The translations under genes and the position numbers were made by a program. The notes below the pieces were generated by a model. The model was not told where the DNA came from, ran no database searches, and saw only the letters and a program-made list of their open reading frames with translations. Positions 43,057 through 52,284 of a DNA stretch of 64,000 bases are shown piece after piece. The stretch is taken from contig JAIVFI010000029.1 of assembly GCA_025558095.1 (NCBI GenBank), forward strand, positions 124,001 through 188,000, in the 5' to 3' direction. How positions within the stretch are numbered: position 1 is the first letter of the stretch; each line of letters opens with the position of its first letter. Source of the DNA: Hyaloraphidium curvatum (Eukaryota > Monoblepharomycota > Hyaloraphidiomycetes > Hyaloraphidiales > Hyaloraphidiaceae).

Positions 43057-43686
43057 ATGTGCCCCACCGCCCCTGCCGCCGCCCTCCTCCTCTCCCTCCT
43101 CTCGCGCACGCCCGCGCTGCCCGCCCTCCGCGCCCTCTCCCGCCTCTCCCCGCCCCTGCCGCCGCACTACCTCGCCGGCGGCTGCGTGCGCAACCCCGTC
43201 TGGGCGGCGCTGTTCCGCCCGTGCGCGCTGCGGATCAACGACTTCGACGTGGCGTTCTACGACCCGGAGGGGGGGAGGGAGCAGGAATCCGCCGCAAAGG
43301 CGGAGCTGGAGTCTCTGTTCCCCGGCTCCGTCTTCGACGTGAAGAACCAGTTCTCGTTCGGACGGTGGCGGCCGCGAAAGGACCACCGCCCCGGCGTGCC
43401 GCCCTATTCATCGGCCGAGGACGGCATCTCGGACTGGCTCCACACCGCGACGGCCGTCGGCCTGCGCCTCGAGACCGCCGCCTCCCCGCCTGCGATCCCC
43501 GGCACCGTCCTCGTGGAACACGGGGGGGAAACCGTTCGGGTGCTGGCGCCGTACGGGCTGGAGGACCTGCTCCGCGGGGTGGTGAGGGCAGTCCCCCCAC
43601 ACGCGCGGTCGACGGCGGCAAGAGACAAGGCGCGGACGTTCCTGGCCGCGTGTCCGGGGCTGCTGCTCGCGCGGCCGGATGGTTGA
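43057..43686 (+). CDS. DUF925-family nucleotidyltransferase-like protein
   Basis: Single exon, 209 aa, ATG at 43057. The family pattern is plain: Tyr-Leu-Ala-Gly-Gly-Cys-Val-Arg-Asn-Pro-Val-Trp, then Ile-Asn-Asp-Phe-Asp-Val-Ala-Phe-Tyr-Asp-Pro-Glu (metal-binding Asp-x-Asp of a nucleotidyltransferase fold), Val-Lys-Asn-Gln and Thr-Ala-Thr-Ala-Val-Gly-Leu-Arg-Leu. Known bacterial members are uncharacterised. The first ~30 residues are hydrophobic/Arg-rich and might target mitochondria. Ends tail to tail 52 bp from the aspartic protease. No introns. Confidence 0.78.
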   Translation: MCPTAPAAALLLSLLSRTPALPALRALSRLSPPLPPHYLAGGCVRNPVWAALFRPCALRINDFDVAFYDPEGGREQESAAKAELESLFPGSVFDVKNQFSFGRWRPRKDHRPGVPPYSSAEDGISDWLHTATAVGLRLETAASPPAIPGTVLVEHGGETVRVLAPYGLEDLLRGVVRAVPPHARSTAARDKARTFLAACPGLLLARPDG

Positions 43687-43738
43687 ATAATTGACACATG
43701 CTGGAGGTGGGCTGCATCTGCCGCTGCGGCCGTCTAGT

Positions 43739-45516
43739 CTAGATCGCAAGGGCCACGAGCACCGCCGCCCCCATCGCCCCCGCGAGCCCCGCCGAAACCC
43801 CCCTCCCCGCCCCGCCGGGCCTCGACGTCGTGGTTGCAGTCGCCGTCACCGTCGCGGTGACCGTCGCCCAGGGCGTCGTGACGGTGGTCGCGCACGTCAC
43901 GGGCGGGTACGCAGGCGGCACCGTCCGCGTGGCGACCGCCGGCGCGGTGTACAGCGGGCCGGGGAAGACGTTGATGTCTGCCGCGGATCCCTGGATGCCT
44001 GTGCCGGGAAGCGGGGTGTTAGCGTGCCGTGGGTGATCCGCACCACGCGCGCAAGGTTCACCGGAACTGCACCCCACGCTCCCCGCGAACCCGACCCTGT
44101 TGTTGGCCCGGTCGAAGAACACGATCTTGGACTGGAACGTCGGGTCGCCGAAGATCGTGATCCCCCCGTTCTGCCCGCTCGGCGCGACCGCGAGCCCCAT
44201 CTCGACGCACGACTGCCCCGAGACCCCCGCGGGGCAGGCGACCTGCTCCGCCAGGACAAGCGCGGTGGGATCGATCTCGACGTTGGCGGACCCGCCGCCC
44301 GAGGGCGAGGCGAAGGTGAAGGAGAGACGGGAGGGGCCGAAGGTCACTTGGTCGCAGGCGACGACGATGCGCGTCCCGCCGGCCTGCCAGAACTGTTGGA
44401 CCGTCGAGGCGGGGACCTGCGGGCCGAACTTGACGAACGAGGCGGACTGCATGGCCGAGATGATGGTGGCGAATTCCTGGGCGTGCGGGAACGGTGTGGG
44501 GGCCAGCCAGCGAGCGGCCCCGTTCGGGCACCCACATTGTTGCCAAAGACCAGCAGGGTGGTTCCCGAGTCGACGATCGCGGGCGCGTTGGGGCCCCACG
44601 GGATCGTGGCGACCTGCTTGCCGTCCACCAGCGCCGCCTGCGCGTTGACGGCGTAGTACCCGCTGGCGTTGTTGTACTGCGAGCCGTCCAGCAGCTGGGC
44701 AAACGAGAAGTTTGTCGCCATGAACCTCGAGTCGGCCCCGCCGAGCCAGATGTTGCCGCCGCCGGCGGCGCCGCCCGCGCCGCAGAGCTGCAGCGCGAAG
44801 CCGTTGGGCATCTGCGTGGAGGGGGTGCCGGGGCCGGCGCTGCCGCCGGGCTGCATGAAGGGGCGCAGCAGCGGCACGAGCGGGCAGCTGTTGACCTGCG
44901 CGCACTCGACGGCCGTGCCGAGGCCCCAGATGCCCTGGTTCCCGCAGAAGCCGTCGAAGAAGCCGTACGCCGAGGTGATTGCTGCCACGTAGAAGTTGGA
45001 CACGCTGGCGGCGGGCCCCTGCGTGCTCCACGCGTAGGCGACGGTGTTCGGGGACAGCACGGCGGTCCAGTTGGACGGCTCGTTGGGCGTGCCATAGTCC
45101 TGGTCGTACGTCAGCGTGTCGTTCGGCCCCAATTTCAGCGGGTCCGGGGGCGTATTGCAGCCGACGAAGGCGCCGGCGGCGTTCTGCGACAGCGCGGGGC
45201 ACTGCGACGACGGCACGGCGAGCACCGACGAGCCCGTGTCGACGATCACGGTGTACGACGCGCCGGCGACGCGCAGCGGGGCGTTGTAGCCGCAGTCGGC
45301 CGACCCGCCGAGCGGCGAGTACGCCACGGATTGGCCGCTCGGCAGCTGCCGCGTCGACCACGGCCCGCCCGCCACATTCCCGCCGGCCCGCGCCTCCAGG
45401 CGAGCAGCTTGGCCGGGGGCGCCGTGGAAGCGCGGGCGGAACGCGTCGGCCGGGGGGGAAAGCACGAGGATGGCGGCGAAGAGGGCGGCAACGCGGACGC
45501 GCGTGACTCGCCCCAT
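43739..45516 (-). CDS. Secreted pepsin-family aspartic protease, probably GPI-anchored
   Basis: Exons 44536-45516, 44062-44476 and 43739-43998 (551 aa). Intron 1 (59 nt, GTGGGT..GCCCAG) is forced by frame; intron 2 (63 nt, GTGAAC..CTAAC..CACAG) is in frame and inferred from its splice sites. The N-terminus is a signal peptide ending near Ala-Asp-Ala. Both catalytic motifs are present: Val-Asp-Thr-Gly-Ser-Ser and Val-Asp-Ser-Gly-Thr-Thr. Several Cys pairs and Asn-x-Ser/Thr sites suggest a secreted, glycosylated enzyme. The C-terminal Thr-rich stalk and final hydrophobic tail fit a GPI signal, as in fungal yapsins. Likely role: wall or secreted protein processing. Confidence 0.85.
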
Positions 45517-45714
45517 TTTCCGCGTAGGACCCGGATCCGCTCCGTCAGGCTGCGTTGCGCTTAATTCCTGGTCCTTATTGCGGGCGCAACGGAATGCGGG
45601 GCGCCTCAGCAAGCGGGGGTTCGGCGGCGGGAGCGTGGGGCGCGGCGTAAACAAGCGACGCCTGAGGCGGCACCCTGAGGCCGAATCGGCGCGCAGCGGG
45701 CGGGGAATTCGGAT

Positions 45715-45812
45715 CGGAATGATCGGACCGGCTACACGGCGCTTCCATCCATACCGCACGTTCAGCTGGAAACGGGGGCAAGGCAGGCCATCTCGATGGT
45801 GAGCCAGATCCT
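45715..45812 (+). repeat. Dispersed repeat copy 2
   Basis: Contains CGGCTACACGGCG and, after ~45 bases, AGGCAGGCCATCTCGAT followed by GTGAGCCAGATCC; these two blocks lie almost adjacent in the copy at 42841-42930. Confidence 0.45.
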
Positions 45813-45921
45813 CAGCCTCCGCCCGTGCCGCGCGATCATCTCCAGCTCCCCCCGGCGTCCCCTTCGTCGGCGCCCGCTCTTCACGTCGTCCACAGGCATC
45901 GCCGATGCTACCGCGCTGGCG

Positions 45922-46240
45922 ACTTTTCGAGGGTTCCTGGGACGCAACGGCACGTCATTCCCTCGAGACCCCTCCGCACACCGCAGGTCCCCCACGCCGC
46001 TGACATCCTCCGCCCGGAGCACGTCCTTTTCGTCGCGCTTTCCACCGCGCTGGTCGCTGCAGCTGCCCTGCTGGCGGGGGCGAGGTGCCGCCCCTGTCCG
46101 CCGACAGGTCGAGGACACAGTACTGGTTGGAGCGCGTCCCTTGCGGACCTGTCAACGCGGAGGTAAAGGCCCTGACCGTCCTACTTCCCAGCGAATTCTC
46201 CCAGAGGTTTGAAAGGAGGCGGAGGAGAAGGGGCGCCCGC
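45922..46240 (+). pseudogene. Decayed tandem copy of the 46399 secreted-protein gene (5' exons)
   Basis: This stretch parallels 46302-46730: both start with GGACGCAACGGCACGTCATT, then a signal-peptide-coding part (His-x-Leu-Phe-x-Ala), a Tyr-Trp-x-Glu-Arg-Val-Pro exon, Val-Asn-Ala, and a CTTCCCAGCGA splice region. Here the ATG is absent, spacing is shortened, and similarity ends after Glu-Phe-Ser. No copy of the last exon is present, so it is a partial relic. Confidence 0.6.
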
Positions 46241-46398
46241 TTTTCAAGGCGTCCGCAAGCGTCGCCATCGCACTGGCGATCGCCGGGACGCAAGGGCACG
46301 ACATTTCGAGGGTGTTTCCTAGGACGCAACGGCACGTCATTCCCTCGAGACCCCTCCGCACGACCCCCACGCCGCGACATCCTCCCCCCGGCCCGCCG

Positions 46399-47248
46399 AT
46401 GTTCCGGCGCGTGGAGCACATCCTTTTCGCCGCGTGGTCCGCAGCGCTGATCGCCGCGGCCGTCCTCCAAGCGGAGGCGAGGTGCGGCCACCCCGGTCGT
46501 TCGCCAAGCAAACGAGGACACCCCTGACCCGCATGCCCCGCAGCCCCATCGCGGCCGACGAGCACCCCTCCAGGACGGAACACCTCGGCGCTGTGTTCCA
46601 ACGCAGCTGCGGGGACTGCGGTGTGGACCAGTACTGGTGGGAGCGTGTCCCCCACGCGCCTGTCAACGCGGTGTTGACAGCCCGGCTGTCCTCCTTCCCA
46701 GCGAGTTCTCCTACCCGGGAGCACCTGAAGATCACGTTGCGTGCGTCGAGTACGGCGGAGCCCGGGACCACGGTCTCTACAGGCGCTACGAAGAAGTTAC
46801 GGTGAGCTCCGTGCCGTCGGCAGCCTTCCGAGTTACCTGACTGACGCTCGAGGACACCAAACAGCCCGTGGTCATGCTTTACACCTCCGGCACCTCACTG
46901 ACCAAGGGAGCTCAGGTGACGATCCCGGGACAGCTTTCCAGCTCGGGCCAGGCCATCACGCAGACCTTCACGATCTCGGCCACCGGCTCCGTGGTCGTCG
47001 AATCCATCGAGATCGACCCGACCGACTGCACGCCGCTCTCCATGAGCCTAACCGGGACCCCGAGCTACCCCACGACCGTGCCCGATGGGGGATCGTTCAC
47101 CTTCCAGGTGGTCGCCCAGGTCACCGAGCTGGACTACCCCATCGAGGACACACCGGCTGCCACGATGACCGTAGTCGCCCCCAGCGGCGTCCGGGACCCG
47201 CCCTACACGGTCACCGTCTCGGCGGCGTTCACGCCCCTGCCGACGTGA
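46399..47248 (+). CDS. Small secreted protein with beta-sandwich C-terminus
   Basis: Exons 46399-46481, 46607-46672, 46702-46801 and 46853-47248 (214 aa; sum divisible by three). Exon 1 is a signal peptide ending Ala-Glu-Ala. Exon 2 gives Cys-Gly-Asp-Cys-Gly and Tyr-Trp-Trp-Glu-Arg-Val-Pro. The gap between exons 2 and 3 is only 29 nt (GTTGAC..TTCCCAG), shorter than other introns here but needed for frame. Exon 4 is Ser/Thr/Val-rich with alternating hydrophobics (Thr-Phe-Thr-Ile-Ser-Ala, Phe-Thr-Phe-Gln-Val-Val) suggesting an Ig/Fn3-like fold. No enzyme motif. It is probably extracellular; the neighbouring relic at 45922 shows tandem duplication. Confidence 0.6.
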
Positions 47249-47682
47249 TCGGGTCGAACTGCAACGGCTCCGTTGGAAGCTCGTGACCGGTTGATTGGAT
47301 GTAGCGACGCGGTGTAGCGGAGGAAACGTTGCATCTCGTTCCATGCAAATGCCATATACAATCGCCTGGAGATTGCTTCGTGTTCGACTGCGTGTCCGAC
47401 CCTGAGTCGCAGCACGCCATTCCAGGGCGGGCCATCCCGCCGGGCACGGCCAGCTGCAGGACATTGCCCGCGGACAAGCATGGAAGCGAACAGGAAACCG
47501 ATGTTGACATGTAAAGGCAGGATCGCGGCGGGAGATCGGGGGAGAGGGGCAAAACCTTCCTTCCTCTCCAGATGCCCCGAGCTGCTTCTCCATTGGCCGG
47601 ATGCCGGTGGATGGATCGGATCGGATTATCCGGGACGGCTACATGGCGCCCCCACCCCTCTCTTTCCCCCTCGCAATGCGCG
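47249..47682. other. Tail-to-tail intergenic region
   Basis: 434 bp between the secreted-protein stop and the aquaglyceroporin stop. Contains repeat copy 3 at 47594-47647. No gene seen. Confidence 0.35.
47594..47647 (+). repeat. Dispersed repeat copy 3
   Basis: GGCCGGATGCCGGTGG, GGATCGGATCGGATT and ACGGCTACATGGCG follow in the same order as in the minus-strand reading of 42841-42930. Confidence 0.45.
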
Positions 47683-49000
47683 TCACGGGATGAACTCGTA
47701 CATGGCCGGCGAGGTCGGCGCGATGTCTTCCCTCGTCGTCAGCACGGATCGCCATCCCGGCAGCAACGCCGCACCCACCCTGCATGAGCCCGAAATCGTA
47801 CAGCCCGGCGCCGAACAGCCCCCCCAAGACGGGCGCCACGATCGGCACCCAGAAGTAGTAGCTCGTGCTCGAGAAGACCGCGGAGCCGTAGATGATGGCC
47901 GAGAAGCAGCGCGGACCGAAGTCGCGGGCCGGGTTGAGCGCGGGGCCCGAGACCCAGTTGAACGAGTTGACCATCTGGAAGACGAGGAAGCCGACGGCCA
48001 GGGCGCCGTACGCGGTGGGGGGCGCATTCTTGGAGTCGGCGGTTGCGAAGACGATGGTGACCAGGCTTAGCCGTGGCAGATGGCTGCGTCAGCCGGGGTA
48101 GCCGGCGGGGCGCTGCGGTCTTACATGGCGGTGCCGACAAACTCGTTGATGAAGCCCGAGTACCAGCTGAACGGCGGTGGCGGGTAGGTTCCGAACACGC
48201 CCGCCGAGGCCTTGGAGCACGTGTTGGTGTTGGGCACGCCGTAGCACCCGTTGTCGAAGGCGGCAAAGGCGGGATAGTAGATCAGGTAGACGACGGCCGC
48301 GCCGATGAAGGCGCCGACGGTCTGCGCGAGGATGTAGCCGGGGACGTTGCGCCACGGGAAGCCGCGGAAGGTGGCCAGGACGATGGTGACCGCTGGCAGG
48401 GGTCAACAACAGTGGCCGACGGACAAGGGGCGGGCAACGCCTACCAGGGTTCAGGTGGCCCCCCGACACTCCACCGCACACGATGATCCCGAACATGAAC
48501 GCGAACCCGAACCCGAACGCGACCGAGAGGATGCCCCCCTTCTCCCCGCCGGCCAGCTCGACCTGCGCGACGGCCGACAGCGCCAGCGCGATGGTCACTG
48601 CCATCCCGATGGCCTCGCCAAAGTAGCCCTTGTAGTCCATGCGGAACCGCAGCCAGCCGCGGTAGTGGCTGTACGCGGTCGGCGCGGCCGACGGGCGGCG
48701 CTCGTCGGCCTCGGGCGGCATGGTCCCCGCCGGGAGGGGGCTCAGGGGCATCGCCGGGCCGTCCTTGCCGTCGCCGACGGGCTCGGCGGCGGCCATGCGC
48801 TGCGCCACGGCGCCGTCCTTCGCTCCATACTGGTCGACGATGGTCGTGCGGCCCTGCGCGCGGTACAGATCGAGCCTTAAATCCTTGACGTCGTCCTGCG
48901 CGTAGCCGCTCTGCTTCAGCGGCACGTCGGTCGGCGTCGAGAACGACGGGCGGCGTCCGCCGCCGCCGCCGGCCTCGGCGGGCTCGAGCTGGTCGGCCAT
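47683..49000 (-). CDS. Aquaglyceroporin (MIP family)
   Basis: Four minus-strand exons: 48445-49000, 48125-48392, 47779-48065 and 47683-47726 (384 aa, sum divisible by three). Introns are 52, 59 and 52 nt with donors GTAGGC, GTAAGA, GTGGGT. The first pore motif Gly-Gly-His-Leu-Asn-Pro-Ala is built across intron 1; the second is Gly-Pro-Ala-Leu-Asn-Pro-Ala-Arg-Asp-Phe-Gly-Pro-Arg, where Asp after Asn-Pro-Ala-Arg is typical of glycerol-conducting members. The ~130-residue N-terminal cytosolic extension is long and polar. Six membrane helices can be traced. Likely role: glycerol/water flux across the plasma membrane. The last intron (acceptor GGGAAG) is the least certain. Confidence 0.87.
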
Positions 49001-49475
49001 CGCGTTGGAAAGGCGGCCGGCGCGGTTGCGGCCAGCGGCAGGCGCGTGGGGCGATTCGGTGAGTGGCGCGTCGCGTCCCTGGCCAGGGTCCGTGATTTCG
49101 GAGGGCCACGAAAACGATCCCGAACAAGCGGGCCGCGGGCTCGAATCCCTCTCGAAACCCCGGCCCGAGCTTGTTGGTGAGCACAGCAAGGTGATGCGCA
49201 AGGCCAGACGGGGGATCGGGCTCAATGCGAACTTGTGCAACGCGAGGCGTCCGAGGATCTTGTGCGATCCTCCGCCCCGAATCGCGGGGAATCGCGCGGA
49301 TAATGGATCGGAGAGGACCCACAGATGCCGAATGGCTTTCGAAATGCGCGATTCTTCCGCTACCTGGATCAATTACCCGGTTCCGCAAGGAGTGTGGGGA
49401 CGTATAGTTAGGCCAACCTGAGTCACCAAAAACGACAACGAATCTGGACTTGCTCGGACTTCCATTCCAATAGCC
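49001..49475. other. Region upstream of the aquaglyceroporin, no gene seen
   Basis: About 475 bp that should include the aquaglyceroporin promoter (minus strand). The frames crossing it are open only by base composition. Confidence 0.35.
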
Positions 49476-49860
49476 TCAGGAACCGTCCGTCCGGGACAGG
49501 CCTCGGGTGCAATGCGTACACCGAATCACAGAGTTTCCAGGATCCCCAGCCTTGAGCTCGTCCGCGATCTCCCCGAAACTCGGCCGCGCCGCCGCATCCA
49601 ACGCCCAGCACCTCTCTGTGAGGGTCCACGTGGCGTCCGGGCAGCCGTACGGCCGCGGCGGGCGGAAACGGGGGTCGCTCCGGATCCGTTCCTTGAACAG
49701 GTCCGGGCCGAGGTCCCTTGCCTCCGCAGTAAGGGTATCTGGCCGTCTGTCGGGAGCTCCCACATGGTCATCCCGAAAGCGTAGACGTCCGTTGCGGTCC
49801 CCGGTGTTGGTTTCGGAACGGCAAAAGCTGCAGTCGCGTGCCCCTCCATCAGAGCGGATC
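49476..49860 (-). pseudogene. Frameshifted relic of a protein-kinase C-lobe
   Basis: On the minus strand one frame gives Thr-Asp-Val-Tyr-Ala-Phe-Gly-Met-Thr-Met-Trp-Glu-Leu (kinase subdomain IX, TKL/Tyr-kinase style), then the similarity jumps frame to Leu-Phe-Lys-Glu-Arg-Ile, Arg-Pro-Pro-Arg-Pro, Glu-Arg-Cys-Trp-Ala-Leu-Asp, Ala-Arg-Pro-Ser-Phe-Gly-Glu-Ile (subdomain XI). The catalytic N-lobe, HRD and DFG parts are not nearby. No intron explains the shift, so this is a decayed fragment. Confidence 0.65.
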
Positions 49861-49943
49861 GACAACATCTGCATATCAAGGGGAACGGGTTCGTCTGATG
49901 AACCCAAACTGAGGCCGACTAAGGAGAAATTGGAACTGAGCGC

Positions 49944-50066
49944 ATGGAACCCAAGATGGACTTCAAGCGGTGCGTGAGGTGCAAAAAGGCGCACTACTGC
50001 TCGGAGCGGTGCCAGAAGCAGGATTGGGCCCAGCACAAGATCTTTTGCGACAAAAGCTCCCGGTAG
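49944..50066 (+). pseudogene. MYND-finger C-terminal fragment, duplicate of 33996-34110
   Basis: 40 codons from ATG to TAG encode only the second half of a MYND finger: Asp-Phe-Lys-Arg-Cys-x2-Cys, His-Tyr-Cys-x3-Cys, Trp-Ala-Gln-His-Lys-Ile-Phe-Cys. It is nearly identical in protein and ~85-90% in DNA to the end of the minus-strand MYND gene at 33996. The first Cys pair is missing. It may be a last exon whose upstream exons are lost, or a duplicated scrap. Confidence 0.6.
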
Positions 50067-50351
50067 TCGCTGTCTTTAGTCTTTTTTTGCTGACTGTGAA
50101 GCACGTTGCAACATCATCTTTGCTACGCTGTCAACGTTTCAGTTTGCCATGCGTCGTCAGTTCTGGTGCGACTTTGATGGGTCCAGGGCATGATCTTCCA
50201 CCGGGCAGGTGGCGGCGGGTCAACTCAACCAAGTGGAAGAACCGACACCGAGCGCGCACCTCCCCGCTCCTTCGCCGCGACCGCTGCGGGGCCCGCCGCG
50301 CAACGAGCGGGACAGCCGGCGCCGAGCACCTCCCCGCCACGCCGCCGCGCC

Positions 50352-52043
50352 ATGTCGAAGAAGACCGTGGTCGTCGTCGGCGCCGGCGCGTGCGGCCTCG
50401 TCGCACTCAAGGAGCTCCGCGAGCGCGGGCACGCAGCCGTCGCGCTCGAAAAGGGCCCGGCGATTGGTGGCGTGTTCAGGGACGACTTGCTCTACGAGAA
50501 CCTCTTCCTGACCATCTCCAACATGCTCATGGCGTTCTCGGACTTACCCCCCCGCGATCTGCGCGTCAAATTCAGCTCGGGGAAGGAGTACATGGACTAT
50601 CTCCGCGACTATACCGAGGCATTCGGGTTGGCGCCGCACGTACGGCTCAACACCAAGGTGACGAGGGCCGCGTTCGAGGGTGGCCGGTGGAAGATCACCA
50701 CCGCGACCTCCGCCGGCGCCGCCGAGGTGCTCGAGGCGGACGCCCTGATCGTCGCGACGGGCTCGAACCACATCCCGCGGGTCGTGGACCTGCCTGGCTT
50801 CGCCGGCAAGGTGATCCACTCGTCCGACTACCGCACCCCCAAGGACTTTGCGGGCCAGCGCGTGCTCGTTGTCGGCTCCGGCGAGAGCGCCTTCGACATC
50901 GCGACGGACGTCTGCGACCACGCGGCCTCGACGGCACTCTGGGCCCGGACGCCGATCGCGCCGGCGCCAAGGTTCCCGCTCAAGATCAGCTTCGACTGGG
51001 CGCACGACGAGCTCAAGGTCATGCAGGACGACGGGTACCGGGCCCGCGTTTCCGATGTCCTCGAGCTGATGACAACGTCGAGGATGGTCAATTCGATCAA
51101 CATGCACTTCTACTCCTTCATCCGCCACGCCATCTTCGCGGCATGCAGGATCGGCAACCCGGCATCTCGCCAGCTGAGCGCGTGGAACCGCCAGAACATG
51201 GCCGACGACGCGCTGCTCGGGGACCAGATCTCGGTGCCCACCAAGAGCGCGCGCCTGTGCACCGCGGCGGCCAAGGGTAAGCTCCGGGCGATCGTCGCCA
51301 AGAAAGCTGCCTTTGACGGTCAGCGCGTCAAGTTCACTGACGTGATCGACGACGGCAAGGGAGGCGCCAGGGACGTGCGGCTCGAAGGAATCGACAACGC
51401 CATCCTCTGCACCGGCTTTCGCACCGACTTCTCGTGGCTGCAGCTCGACGGGCTGGACTGGAGCCCGCGCACCTGGTACAAGCACTGCTTCCCCCCCGGC
51501 CACGGGGACAAGCTCATGTTCCTCGGCTGGGCGCGGCCCCACCAGGGCGGCATCCCGCCCTGCGCCGAGATGCTGGCCCGGTACATCGCGCTGATCCTGT
51601 CGGGGGAGCGCAAGCTGCCGGAGGACTACGCCGATCGTGCGGCCCGCGAGGGGATGGACGAGCACGCGTTCTACCAGCACGCGAGGCACTCGCCAAACGT
51701 CGTGGACTATCCGTCGTTCATGGAATCGGTTGCCAAGCTGGTCGGCTGCGCTCCCGAGACGCCGAAGCTTTCGCAGCCCGGCCGGCTGTTCAAGTTCTTC
51801 TGCTACCCGGGCTGGCCCGTCTGGTACCGCGCCAACGGCCCCGGTGCGAGGCCGGACGTGGTCGACAGGGTCATGAACGGGTTCCCGGTGCACAGCTCGT
51901 TCCTGCCGGACCCGTTCATCCTCATGGCATTGGGGTTTGCGGCGCTGCAGAAGGTGCTCGACCTCTTCCTGCCAAAGGGGGCCGGTTTCGAAGGGTGGTG
52001 GGGGTGGCGGCCGAAGAGGCATCTGCTGCACGGCAATGCATGA
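50352..52043 (+). CDS. Flavin-containing monooxygenase (FMO-like)
   Basis: Single exon, 563 aa, from the ATG at 50352; the open frame upstream is Pro/Arg-rich and unlike the family. FAD motif Val-Gly-Ala-Gly-Ala-Cys-Gly-Leu begins at residue 8; the FMO-identifying Phe-x-Gly-x3-His-x3-Tyr is seen as Phe-Ala-Gly-Lys-Val-Ile-His-Ser-Ser-Asp-Tyr; NADPH motif is Val-Gly-Ser-Gly-Glu-Ser-Ala. An Ala-Thr-Gly-Ser-Asn and Cys-Thr-Gly-Phe-Arg-Thr are also typical. Oxidises N or S centres of small molecules with NADPH and O2. The C-terminal hydrophobic stretch may touch membrane. No introns, unlike the BVMO at 21263. Confidence 0.88.
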   Translation: MSKKTVVVVGAGACGLVALKELRERGHAAVALEKGPAIGGVFRDDLLYENLFLTISNMLMAFSDLPPRDLRVKFSSGKEYMDYLRDYTEAFGLAPHVRLNTKVTRAAFEGGRWKITTATSAGAAEVLEADALIVATGSNHIPRVVDLPGFAGKVIHSSDYRTPKDFAGQRVLVVGSGESAFDIATDVCDHAASTALWARTPIAPAPRFPLKISFDWAHDELKVMQDDGYRARVSDVLELMTTSRMVNSINMHFYSFIRHAIFAACRIGNPASRQLSAWNRQNMADDALLGDQISVPTKSARLCTAAAKGKLRAIVAKKAAFDGQRVKFTDVIDDGKGGARDVRLEGIDNAILCTGFRTDFSWLQLDGLDWSPRTWYKHCFPPGHGDKLMFLGWARPHQGGIPPCAEMLARYIALILSGERKLPEDYADRAAREGMDEHAFYQHARHSPNVVDYPSFMESVAKLVGCAPETPKLSQPGRLFKFFCYPGWPVWYRANGPGARPDVVDRVMNGFPVHSSFLPDPFILMALGFAALQKVLDLFLPKGAGFEGWWGWRPKRHLLHGNA

Positions 52044-52284
52044 GGTACGCGAAGCCGGTGGTGGAAAGAAGCATTGTAAATGCAGCGAGGGCGACGGCCT
52101 TCGCCTTCGAGGTGGTGTATTCGTTTGAATCCACTTTCGTGTCCCCAAGGGAGGCATCGGTGCTCGGAAAAGGGAAGCTGGGCTGTAGCATTTCTCAATC
52201 TTGTGCAAGCTGGCGGCGAATCCGCTGTTTGGATGGAACGGAACGTGACTCCGGTCCCGATGCGGCGCGTGGCGAAGCTGTCCA

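Noticed and set aside
43739-43998. Thr-rich repeated tract read as a microsatellite
   Set aside because: It is the Thr/Ala stalk of the aspartic protease, coding and irregular.
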